64,000 bases of DNA from contig SVDZ01000004.1 of assembly GCA_015057625.1 (NCBI GenBank), positions 1-64,000 on the forward strand. Reading direction: 5' to 3'. The notes under the pieces were generated by a model, which was not told the origin of the DNA, made no database searches, and worked only from the letters and a program-made list of their open reading frames with translations. Positions 54,808-62,742 of the stretch are shown here, piece by piece; the stretch's first letter is position 1; each line of letters opens with the position of its first letter. The position numbers and the translations under genes are program-made. This DNA is from Lachnospiraceae bacterium (GTDB lineage: Bacteria > Bacillota > Clostridia > Lachnospirales > Lachnospiraceae).

Positions 54808-56958
54808 CTAAAGTTTCATAGATAACTGAATTCTCTTCTTCTGCATATCTACACTCATTATTTTAACTTCAACTACATCCCCTATATTTACTACCTCAAG
54901 AGGATGTTTAATATATTTATCACTCATCTGTGAAATATGAACCAAACCGTCTTCATGAACACCTATATCAACAAAAGCACCAAAGTCAATTACATTTCTG
55001 ACCGTACCTTTTAATATCATGCCTTCTTTCAAATCTTTCATTTCAAGAATATCACTTCTCAAAATAGGTTTTGGCATCTCATCTCTAGGATCTCTCGCCG
55101 GTTTTTCAAGTTCCTTTACAATATCCACGAGTGTGATACTGTCACAACCTGCCTCTTCACTAATCTCTGCAATTTTCTCCTTATTTCCGATAATATTTTT
55201 TCCAATACCTTTAATACCACCTTTTGTAATATCTGTAATATCAAGACCTAATATAGAAATAAGTTTCTTTGCAGCATCATAACTTTCAGGATGAACGCTG
55301 GTAGAATCAAGAGGCTCTTTTCCATCAGATATTCTCAAAAATCCTGCACACTGTTCAAACGCTTTTGGTCCAAGCTTAGAGACTTTAAGAAGTTCTTTTC
55401 TCGAACTGAATTTACCATTTTCTTCTCTATATTCAACAATATTCTTCGCAAGAGTCTTATTAACGCCTGAAACATACTCTAAAAGAGAAGCTGATGCAGT
55501 ATTTAAATCAACTCCGACATTATTTACACAATCTTCAACAACATTACCCAGCTGTTCACCAAGTTTTTTCTGATTCATATCATGCTGATACTGGCCTACA
55601 CCAATAGCCTTAGGATCTATTTTTACAAGTTCTGCAAGCGGATCCTGTAATCTTCTGGCAATTGAAGCAGCGCTTCTTTGTCCCACATCAAAATTAGGGA
55701 ATTCTTCTGTGGCAAGTTTACTTGCTGAATAAACTGACGCACCTGCCTCACTTACTATTACATAAGAAATATCCTTATCTAACTCTTTCAAAAGTTCTAC
55801 TATTACGGCTTCAGACTCTCTTGAAGCTGTTCCGTTTCCTAAGGAAATAAGCGAAATATCATATTTATCAATAAGCTTTTTCAATACTACTTTAGCTTCT
55901 TTAACTTTATTTTGTGGCGCAGTTGGATAGATAACAACCGTATCAAGAACTTTTCCTGTCTGATCAACAACAGCAAGTTTGCATCCTGTTCTGAATGCAG
56001 GATCCCATCCAAGAACTGTTTTCCCTGCAATCGGTGGTTGCATAAGTAACTGTTTTAAGTTCTCATTAAACACCTTTATAGCACTGTCTTCTGCTCTTTC
56101 TGTAAGCATATTTCTAATCTCACGCTCAACTGCTGGCTGAATTAACCTCTTGTAACTGTCTGCAATTGCTTCCTCAAGATATTTTTTTGAATCAGAATCG
56201 CGTACTATAACTGCTTTTTCAAGACATGAAACGATAATGTCATCCTGCGCTTCTATCTTAACTGTAAGTATCTTTTCCTTTTCACCTCTGTTTACAGCGA
56301 GAATTCTATGTCCCGGAATTTTAGCTACACCCTCGCTATATTCATAATAATTATCATATACAGTACTTGTCTCTTTATCCTTTGCCTCTGAAACTAAAAC
56401 ACCTTGTTTTGCAACCATATTTCTAATAGCAGTTCTGTACTCTGCATTTTCAGAAATATTTTCAGCTATAATATCCTTTGCACCTGCAATGGCATCATCA
56501 GTTTTCTCGACTCCAATATCTACGTTTATATATTTTTGAGCTTCATCTTCAATAACCACTCCCGGCTGCTGAAGCAAAATAACATTTGCCAAAGGCTCTA
56601 ATCCCTTTTCTTTTGCATCCGTTGCTCTAGTTCTTCTCTTTGGTCTGTATGGTCTATACAAATCATCCACTGCAACAATAGTTTCAGCAGCGTTAATCTT
56701 TTGGAGAAGTTCATCTGTCATTTTCCCCTGTTCTGTAATGGAATCAATAACAGTCTGCTTCTTTTCCTCAAGATTTCTTAAATATTTAAGTCTCTCATCA
56801 AGAGTTCTTAACTGTTCATCGTTAAGTTCCCCTGTGACAGGTTTTCTATATCTTGCAATAAATGGAATAGTGTTCCCTTCATCAATCAATTTAACAGCAG
56901 CTTCTACCTGCCATTTTTTTACTTTCAACTCTTCTGTAATAATACTAATAATGTCCAT
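54808..56958 (-). CDS. tex: Tex-family S1 RNA-binding protein
   Basis: 716 residues, full length. N-terminal helical domain (AVKLIDEGNTIPFIARYRKPVTGELND), a YqgF/RNase H-like domain (VLGWDPAFRTGCKLAVVDQTG; LGNGTASRESE), helix-hairpin-helix repeats (VGVDLNTASASLLEYVSGVN) and a C-terminal S1 domain (GTVRNVIDFGAFVDIGVHEDGLVHISQMS). Tex binds RNA and influences transcription and toxin expression in several species. The start follows AAAGGAT. Confidence 0.95.
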   Translation of the reverse strand: MDIISIITEELKVKKWQVEAAVKLIDEGNTIPFIARYRKPVTGELNDEQLRTLDERLKYLRNLEEKKQTVIDSITEQGKMTDELLQKINAAETIVAVDDLYRPYRPKRRTRATDAKEKGLEPLANVILLQQPGVVIEDEAQKYINVDIGVEKTDDAIAGAKDIIAENISENAEYRTAIRNMVAKQGVLVSEAKDKETSTVYDNYYEYSEGVAKIPGHRILAVNRGEKEKILTVKIEAQDDIIVSCLEKAVIVRDSDSKKYLEEAIADSYKRLIQPAVEREIRNMLTERAEDSAIKVFNENLKQLLMQPPIAGKTVLGWDPAFRTGCKLAVVDQTGKVLDTVVIYPTAPQNKVKEAKVVLKKLIDKYDISLISLGNGTASRESEAVIVELLKELDKDISYVIVSEAGASVYSASKLATEEFPNFDVGQRSAASIARRLQDPLAELVKIDPKAIGVGQYQHDMNQKKLGEQLGNVVEDCVNNVGVDLNTASASLLEYVSGVNKTLAKNIVEYREENGKFSSRKELLKVSKLGPKAFEQCAGFLRISDGKEPLDSTSVHPESYDAAKKLISILGLDITDITKGGIKGIGKNIIGNKEKIAEISEEAGCDSITLVDIVKELEKPARDPRDEMPKPILRSDILEMKDLKEGMILKGTVRNVIDFGAFVDIGVHEDGLVHISQMSDKYIKHPLEVVNIGDVVEVKIMSVDMQKKRIQLSMKL

Positions 56959-57139
56959 TTCAAATATCCTTTCAAAAAAAAATACTCTTCTATTCTATTT
57001 CATTTTCCAATATCTGTAAAGGAAACAACGCAATTCATTAAGATTTTATTAATATGCTATTTTTCATTATAACAACTATACTTTTTAAAATTATAATGAT
57101 ATACTACACCTAATGTAATTATTGTAAAAGGGAATTATT

Positions 57140-57871
57140 ATGAAAAGATTTAATCTGTATTTATTGAGAAATCGACATATATGGCCTTTACTATATGCAC
57201 TCATATATGTTCCTTGGTTTTTATATTTAGAAAATAAATATGACACTCTAAAAAACGTCACCATAATCCATACTAAAATTGATGACCTCATTCCTTTTTG
57301 TGAAATATTTATTATACCCTATATGATTTGGTTTCTGTATATACCTCTCATATTTGTATTATTATATTTCAGTTCAAATAAGGAATTTTATCGACTCTGT
57401 GCATATGAATTTATTGGAATGACCATTGCACTTTTTATTTGTACTGTATTTCCAAACGGTCATGACTTAAGAGTGGATTTAGGCTGTAGAGATAATATAT
57501 TTATGACCTTGCTTTCATTTATATATACAAATGACACTTCCACAAATGTATTACCAAGCATTCATGTATTTGCCACTTTAGCTGCTCACACTTGCCTTAT
57601 TAGCAGTCCGCAAGTTAAAGTAAGACCATATATCAAACCACTTTCGGCAATTGCCGCAGGTTTTATCTGCGTCTCAACTGTAGTACTAAAACAGCATTCA
57701 ATTGTAGATTCGCTTTGTGGTGCACTTCTCGCTTTTGCATTGTACTTCTTTATTTTTAAATTTATGTTTAAAAATGTACAGTTTAGAGAAATATCGCACG
57801 ACAAACATCAAGTACTGTTTTGGTTAAACAATAAAACAAAAAAAATGTACAAAATAGATACAAGTCATTAA
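57140..57871 (+). CDS. PAP2-superfamily membrane phosphatase
   Basis: 243 residues with about six helices. Conserved PAP2 motifs are SIH (motif 2) in NVLPSIHVFATLAAHT and HSIVD (motif 3) in VVLKQHSIVDSLCGALLAF. The first motif (KxxxxxxRP) is not recognisable. Likely a lipid phosphatase of the inositolphosphorylceramide-synthase-like group, acting on lipid phosphates at the membrane; substrate unknown. The start follows AAAAGGGAA, and a terminator stem begins inside its last codons. Confidence 0.85.
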   Translation: MKRFNLYLLRNRHIWPLLYALIYVPWFLYLENKYDTLKNVTIIHTKIDDLIPFCEIFIIPYMIWFLYIPLIFVLLYFSSNKEFYRLCAYEFIGMTIALFICTVFPNGHDLRVDLGCRDNIFMTLLSFIYTNDTSTNVLPSIHVFATLAAHTCLISSPQVKVRPYIKPLSAIAAGFICVSTVVLKQHSIVDSLCGALLAFALYFFIFKFMFKNVQFREISHDKHQVLFWLNNKTKKMYKIDTSH

Positions 57872-57906
57872 TACCAACTAGGAATTAATGACTTGTTTTT
57901 TATTTT
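57861..57906 (+). terminator. Terminator of the PAP2 gene
   Basis: CAAGTCATTAAT/ATTAATGACTTG stem, then six T and a further T-rich run. The stop codon lies inside the left arm. Confidence 0.9.
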
Positions 57907-57910
57907 GCTT

Positions 57911-58924
57911 TTAGTTAAATCCAAATATTTGATTTGCTATCTTGTATGAAATAACCGCTATTCTTCTACCTGTCTTTCCTTTTAAATTCATAGTTCTTCC
58001 AAGAATAGATTTTCTGCACTTCTTATACAACGACAAATTTGTTTTTTTCAATTTATCCCATAATTTTTTCTTATCTCCAAGTCTCTTTTCTGAGCCCTCA
58101 CGAATAGATAAAATCGAAGACACACACATCATCATATCAAAATAATGCACCATTACATTATCGAGATTTTTATTTTCTATTTTGGAATTGTTATAAACAT
58201 CCATCATAATCTCTGTAACTTTATACTGCTGATCAAGTCTCTTTATCATAACCGCTTCATTTACAGATTGATCATCCCTACCGATATAATACTTATACAA
58301 TACTACATCCATATAATAAATTGTTTTTACATAAGGCAATGGCTGAAATACGTAAATATTATCAACATAAAAAGTATGTTTTGGAAGTTTAAGTCCTGAT
58401 TTTCTTAAAACCTCTGTGTTATATATTACCGAATGCATTAACAGATACTGCGACTTTCCAAATTTAATATCGTCCCATCCAATAAATCTGTCTTTCGGAA
58501 TTGCATGATTATATCTCATCACCTTCTTGTGCTTTGCGCCCTGCTTATCATAGAGAAAGTTTGTAATTAACATATCGAGTTCTTTTTCACTATCAACTAC
58601 TTCCTCTAGGAAATTAAGCACCGCTTCAAGCGCATTTTTGCCAAGGCAATCATCACTGTCAACTACTTTAAAAAACTTTCCTGTCGCATTTGCGAGACCT
58701 GTATTTACCGCCTCACCATGTCCACCATTTTCCTGATGCACTACTTTAATAATGTGTGGAAATTTTTCTTCATATTTTTTTGCCACCTCGTATGTAGAAT
58801 CTGTTGAACCATCATCTACGACTATTATTTCTACCCTGTCCCCACCAGTTAATACACTTCTTATGCATTTTGCTAAATACTCTTCTGAATTGTAACTAGG
58901 TATCGCAACAGATAATAATTTCAT
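57911..58924 (-). CDS. Family 2 glycosyltransferase
   Basis: 337 residues, inverting GT-A fold. It begins KLLSVAIPSYNSEEYLAKCIRSVL, with IIVVDDGSTDSTYEVA for nucleotide binding, NGGHGEAVNTGLANATGKFFKVVDSDD (metal site DSD) and a C-terminal helical part. No membrane segment. It transfers a sugar onto a lipid or polysaccharide acceptor not identifiable here. The start follows AGGAGG. It lies 14 bp after the CPBP protease gene on the same strand. Confidence 0.92.
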   Translation of the reverse strand: MKLLSVAIPSYNSEEYLAKCIRSVLTGGDRVEIIVVDDGSTDSTYEVAKKYEEKFPHIIKVVHQENGGHGEAVNTGLANATGKFFKVVDSDDCLGKNALEAVLNFLEEVVDSEKELDMLITNFLYDKQGAKHKKVMRYNHAIPKDRFIGWDDIKFGKSQYLLMHSVIYNTEVLRKSGLKLPKHTFYVDNIYVFQPLPYVKTIYYMDVVLYKYYIGRDDQSVNEAVMIKRLDQQYKVTEIMMDVYNNSKIENKNLDNVMVHYFDMMMCVSSILSIREGSEKRLGDKKKLWDKLKKTNLSLYKKCRKSILGRTMNLKGKTGRRIAVISYKIANQIFGFN

Positions 58925-58938
58925 AAATCCTCCTAAGA

Positions 58939-59814
58939 TTATTGATTAATATTTTCAACATTATTTTTTTTGCATACTGCAGCTATAATAATCATTAAAA
59001 ATACAGTTATAACCGCAAAGGTTCCGGCTCCTGTAAGTGCTGATTGAATTAAATCACCTGTGAATTCAATATCTTTTATTGACCCTTCTGCCCCTGAACC
59101 TATAAAAGTGAACAATACAGAGAAACCGTTAGCACACATATGCAATAAAATACATCCTATTATTCCGTAATTATAATATATAAATGCAAGTACTAACCCC
59201 ACTGCAAATGCATATACACCCTGAACTGCATTCAGATGGAATATTCCAAAAATGCCTGCTGAAATCACCGCCGAAACAACAAAATTAAAATAATGATTCA
59301 ATCTTTTTAGAACAATACCTCTAAAAACTATCTCTTCAATTATCGGTGCTAAAATCACAGTACTTACAGTAATTACTAATACACTTCCATCATATATCAA
59401 ACTCTCTGTTTTTGCATATTTATCAATGAAATCTCCAGGCATATAGGCAGCCAATACAATAGCTAAATTATTTCCACCTACCATCGTAGTAAAAGCAATT
59501 GGAATAATAAGAAGAAATTTCCACCATTTCTGAACATTCATAGGTACATAAATATTTAATTTTTTATCTCTTACTGTATCATAATACATAATCGAAGCAA
59601 ATATAGGTATCGAAACCAGCATAGACAAAACATTCATTTCCTGAATATATCTCATTAGGATATCATTAGCCTCTTTGTTAGTAACATTACCAACACCTAC
59701 TATAGACATAAGAACCGCGCCAACAACCGTCTGTACCATCATCATAAAAAACAAGTACAATACAGGTGGATATAAAATTCTTATAAAACCTATAAAATCC
59801 ATTTTTTGTTTCAT
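58939..59814 (-). CDS. CPBP-family intramembrane metalloprotease
   Basis: 291 residues from the ATG at 59814, behind CAAGGAG. Eight or so helices. The Abi/CAAX-protease motifs are APIIEEIVFRGIVLKRLN (EExxxR) and SAGIFGIFHLNAVQGVYAFAVGLVLAF (FxxxH), with a final HMCANGF (H/N). Such proteases act on prenylated proteins or bacteriocin-type peptides, and some give immunity. Its partner is unknown. It is followed by the glycosyltransferase. Its upstream side is the nested repeat element. Confidence 0.9.
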   Translation of the reverse strand: MKQKMDFIGFIRILYPPVLYLFFMMMVQTVVGAVLMSIVGVGNVTNKEANDILMRYIQEMNVLSMLVSIPIFASIMYYDTVRDKKLNIYVPMNVQKWWKFLLIIPIAFTTMVGGNNLAIVLAAYMPGDFIDKYAKTESLIYDGSVLVITVSTVILAPIIEEIVFRGIVLKRLNHYFNFVVSAVISAGIFGIFHLNAVQGVYAFAVGLVLAFIYYNYGIIGCILLHMCANGFSVLFTFIGSGAEGSIKDIEFTGDLIQSALTGAGTFAVITVFLMIIIAAVCKKNNVENINQ

Positions 59815-59854
59815 GATTATCTCCTTGTAATAATTATGCATTAAAAAACTCCAG

Positions 59855-60313
59855 TTTCAAGCACGCTCGAATTCGCTTCGCTTGAATCCGCCCGAATACG
59901 TCCGAATTCGCTTCGCTTGAAATACTATTTCAAGCACGCTCGAATCCGCTCCGCTTCTTCTCGCTTCTTTGAGGGGATAAACACAGTTCGAATTCGCTTC
60001 GCTTGAAATACTATTTCAAGCACGCTCGAATCCGCTTCGCTTCTTCTCGCTTCTTTGAGGGGATAAACACAGTTCGAATTCGCTTCGCTTGAAATACTAT
60101 TTCAAGCACGCTCGAATCCGCTTCGCTTCTTCTCGCTTCTTTGAGGGGATAAACACAGTTCGAATTCGCTTCGCTTCTTCTCGCTTCTTTGAGGGGATAA
60201 ACACAGTTCGAATTCGCTTCGCTTCTTCTCACTGTGTTTATCCCCTCAAATATCACCGAAATTAAATGCACGAAATTATGCAAGCATATTTCGCGCATTT
60301 AATTTCGGTGATG
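59855..60313. repeat. Nested tandem and inverted repeat element (about 460 bp)
   Basis: Bounded by TTTCAAGCA (59855) and TGCTTGAAA (about 60312-60320). Inside, an 86-bp unit starting TTTCAAGCACGCTCGAA repeats at 59928, 60014 and 60100. Within it a 48-bp sub-unit containing TTTGAGGGGATAAACACAGT repeats again (60141, 60189). The last copy is met by its own reverse complement (60230-60250). Then come long arms ATCACCGAAATTAAATGC (60252-60269) and its complement (60295-60312). A first, diverged unit lies at 59855-59927. The rest of 59815-60442 is promoter sequence. Confidence 0.88.
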
Positions 60314-60350
60314 CTTGAAATACTGTTTTACAGTATAACACAAGTTTCTC

Positions 60351-60379
60351 TTGTTTTACAGTACATTTTGTTTTATAAT
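60351..60379 (+). promoter_or_regulatory. Promoter of the small anchored protein
   Basis: TTGTTT, a 17-bp spacer and TATAAT, about 63 bp upstream of the start codon and just outside the repeat element. Confidence 0.65.
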
Positions 60380-60442
60380 TGTAAGTGGTTTTTTGTGGAA
60401 CCATTTTATTTTTATTTTATTACATAAGGAGAGGTACACAAA

Positions 60443-60799
60443 ATGAGTCAGGAAAAAATTGACAGATATAAACAGGCAAAATATGACAGAAAGAATGCAC
60501 CAAAGAAATCTCACATCAAGAAATATCTTGCATATGCAGCTACTACTGTTGTTGCTGTTGCTCTTATCGTTTATTTAGGATATTCTGTCGGTCTTGAATT
60601 AGGTATGATCAAGAAGGAAGAACCAACTACAACTTATGTTGGAACTGCTACCAAGGAGGAGCTTGAATCAAAACTTCAGTCTTATGACCCAATCGGTATG
60701 TACAGCAAATATGCCGGAAAGAATCAGTCTTCTGATGCTAATGCTTCAGATGATTCTGCAAAGACAGAAGAAGCTACTACTGTTGCTGATGAAAAATAA
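60443..60799 (+). CDS. Small single-pass membrane protein
   Basis: 118 residues. A Lys/Arg-rich cytoplasmic N-terminus of about 28 residues (SQEKIDRYKQAKYDRKNA) is followed by one membrane helix (YAATTVVAVALIVYLGYSVGL) and an external segment of about 65 residues rich in Thr, Ser, Asp and Glu (SSDANASDDSAKTEEATT). No enzymatic motif. The start follows AAGGAGAGG. Function unknown; it could be a cell-envelope or division-associated protein. It is monocistronic with its own promoter and terminator. Confidence 0.85.
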   Translation: MSQEKIDRYKQAKYDRKNAPKKSHIKKYLAYAATTVVAVALIVYLGYSVGLELGMIKKEEPTTTYVGTATKEELESKLQSYDPIGMYSKYAGKNQSSDANASDDSAKTEEATTVADEK

Positions 60800-60810
60800 T
60801 TTCTTATAAT

Positions 60811-60838
60811 AAAAAAAGTCGCGTAAGCGACTTTTTTT
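60811..60838. terminator. Bidirectional terminator
   Basis: A7-GTCGC-GTAA-GCGAC-T7, perfectly symmetric. It ends both the small anchored protein gene and the convergent ABC exporter operon. Confidence 0.95.
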
Positions 60839-60840
60839 AT

Positions 60841-62742
60841 TTATGCTGTTTTTCCTGTGTATAATTGGTAATACTTTCCTTTTTGTTCAAGCAATTGCTC
60901 GTGTGTTCCACGCTCTATTACTCTTCCCTGTTCTAATACCATTATACAATCACTGTTTCTGACTGTAGATAATCTGTGAGCAATCACAAATGTGGTTCTG
61001 CCCTTCATTAAATTATCCATTCCTTCCTGAACCAGTCTCTCTGTTCTTGTATCAATTGAACTTGTTGCTTCATCAAGAATAAGTACCGGTGGATTTGCAA
61101 TAGCTGCTCTGGCAATTGCAAGCAACTGTCGCTGTCCCTGGCTCAAGTTGGCACCGTCTCCTGTAAGAACTGTGTCGTATCCGTTTGGAAGTCTCTTAAT
61201 AAAGCTGTCTGCGTTTGCCAATTTTGCAGCTGCAACAACTTCTTCATCTGTTGCATCAAGTTTTCCAAATCTGATATTTTCTGCAACTGTTCCTGTAAAC
61301 AGATGAGTATCCTGAAGAACTATGCCAAGAGATTTTCTGAGATCTGCTTTTTTAATTTTATTTACATTGATTCCATCATATCTGATTTTTCCATCCTGAA
61401 TATCGTAAAATCTGTTTATAAGATTTGTAATTGTAGTTTTTCCAGCGCCGGTTGATCCTACAAAAGCAATTTTTTGTCCCGGAGTCGCGTACAAATCAAC
61501 GTTATGAAGAACTATTTTTTCAGGAACATATCCAAAATCAACATCATCGAATACTACATCACCCTTAAGAGGTATGTAATCAACTGACTTATCTGCCTGA
61601 TGAACATGTTTCCAAGCCCATGTTCCTGTAAATTTATCTGTCTCGGTTATCTTACCGTTTTCTTCAATAGAATTAACCAATGTAACATATCCATTATCAA
61701 CCTCAGGTGTTTCCGCCAATAATTTAAAAATTCTGTCCGCACCTGCAAGTGCCATTACTATTGCATTAAACTGCTGTGAAACCTGATTGATTGGCATTGA
61801 AAAACTTCTGTTAAATGTAAGGAAGCTAGCAAGTTTTCCAAGAGTCAATCCTGTCCATCCGTTTATAGCAAGAATTGATCCGACTATAGCACACAAAACG
61901 TAACTCACATTTCCAAGCTGTGCATTAATTGGTCCCAATATATTTGAAAATTTATTAGCTTTATTGGCACTGTCACAAAGTTCTTCATTGAGCTTATCAA
62001 AATGCTCAATACACTCTTCTTCGTGATTAAATACCTTTACCACTTTTTGTCCGCTTATCATTTCCTCGATAAAGCCGTTGACCGCTCCAATATCCTTCTG
62101 CTGTTTAACAAAGTACTTACTGCTGAGTCCGGCAGAAACTTTTGTTGCATAGAGCATAACAGCTACCATAAACAATGTAACCACTGTAAGCGGAACGCTA
62201 AGTATTACCATACTAATGAATACGCTCACTACTGTAATTACACTGTTAAGCATTTGTGGCATACTTTGGCTAATCATCTGTCTCATTGTGTCAATATCAT
62301 TTGTATACATTGACATTACATCGCCATGAGAATGCGTGTCAAAATAACTTATAGGAAGTTTTTCCATATGCTCAAACATTCTGTTTCTGATATTTCTAAG
62401 CGTTCCCTGAGTTACATTTACCATAATTCTCTGTTGTGCATAAGCAGCAATTATACCAATCGCATAAAAGCAGGCAACTCTCATAATAGCCTTAAGCAAT
62501 GGCATATAATCAACTGCAAGACCTGCGCTTTTGTTTTTTAGCAGGGGTGAAATATAATCATCAAAAAGAGTTTTTGTGAATAAGGTTCCCTGCACATTTG
62601 CAAGAACACTTACAAAAATACACACAATAACTATAATTACATGAGGTGCATATTTTTTCATTATCTCTGCAAAAATCTGTTTTAGTATTTTACCCGGATT
62701 TTCTATTTTAGGTCTTGGACCCATTGATCTTCTTGGTGGCAT
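60841..62742 (-). CDS. ABC exporter, membrane-ATPase half (catalytically standard)
   Basis: About 633 residues. Six-helix transmembrane domain (from HVIIVIVCIFVSVLANVQG) fused to an ATPase: Walker A VGSTGAGKTT, signature LSQGQRQLL, Walker B LILDEATSSID with the catalytic Glu, switch His IAHRLSTV. A segment of about 60 residues between the domains is longer than usual. The ATG at 62742 lies 9 bp behind GGAGG and overlaps the stop of the partner gene by one base. Likely a heterodimeric multidrug or peptide exporter; substrate unknown. Confidence 0.95.
   Translation of the reverse strand: MPPRRSMGPRPKIENPGKILKQIFAEIMKKYAPHVIIVIVCIFVSVLANVQGTLFTKTLFDDYISPLLKNKSAGLAVDYMPLLKAIMRVACFYAIGIIAAYAQQRIMVNVTQGTLRNIRNRMFEHMEKLPISYFDTHSHGDVMSMYTNDIDTMRQMISQSMPQMLNSVITVVSVFISMVILSVPLTVVTLFMVAVMLYATKVSAGLSSKYFVKQQKDIGAVNGFIEEMISGQKVVKVFNHEEECIEHFDKLNEELCDSANKANKFSNILGPINAQLGNVSYVLCAIVGSILAINGWTGLTLGKLASFLTFNRSFSMPINQVSQQFNAIVMALAGADRIFKLLAETPEVDNGYVTLVNSIEENGKITETDKFTGTWAWKHVHQADKSVDYIPLKGDVVFDDVDFGYVPEKIVLHNVDLYATPGQKIAFVGSTGAGKTTITNLINRFYDIQDGKIRYDGINVNKIKKADLRKSLGIVLQDTHLFTGTVAENIRFGKLDATDEEVVAAAKLANADSFIKRLPNGYDTVLTGDGANLSQGQRQLLAIARAAIANPPVLILDEATSSIDTRTERLVQEGMDNLMKGRTTFVIAHRLSTVRNSDCIMVLEQGRVIERGTHEQLLEQKGKYYQLYTGKTA

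Noticed and set aside
57911..59814. Bacteriocin or immunity cluster (CPBP protease with glycosyltransferase)
   Set aside because: No precursor peptide, modification enzyme or dedicated transporter lies adjacent; the ABC exporter is in a separate transcription unit.
60011..60298. 95-residue minus-strand frame with repeated RRSEANSNCVYPLKEA peptide
   Set aside because: It is the translation of the 48-bp and 86-bp DNA repeats, has no ribosome site and stays open only because 48 is divisible by three.
59855..60313. CRISPR array
   Set aside because: The repeats are directly abutting or nested, with no unique spacers of constant length and no cas genes nearby.
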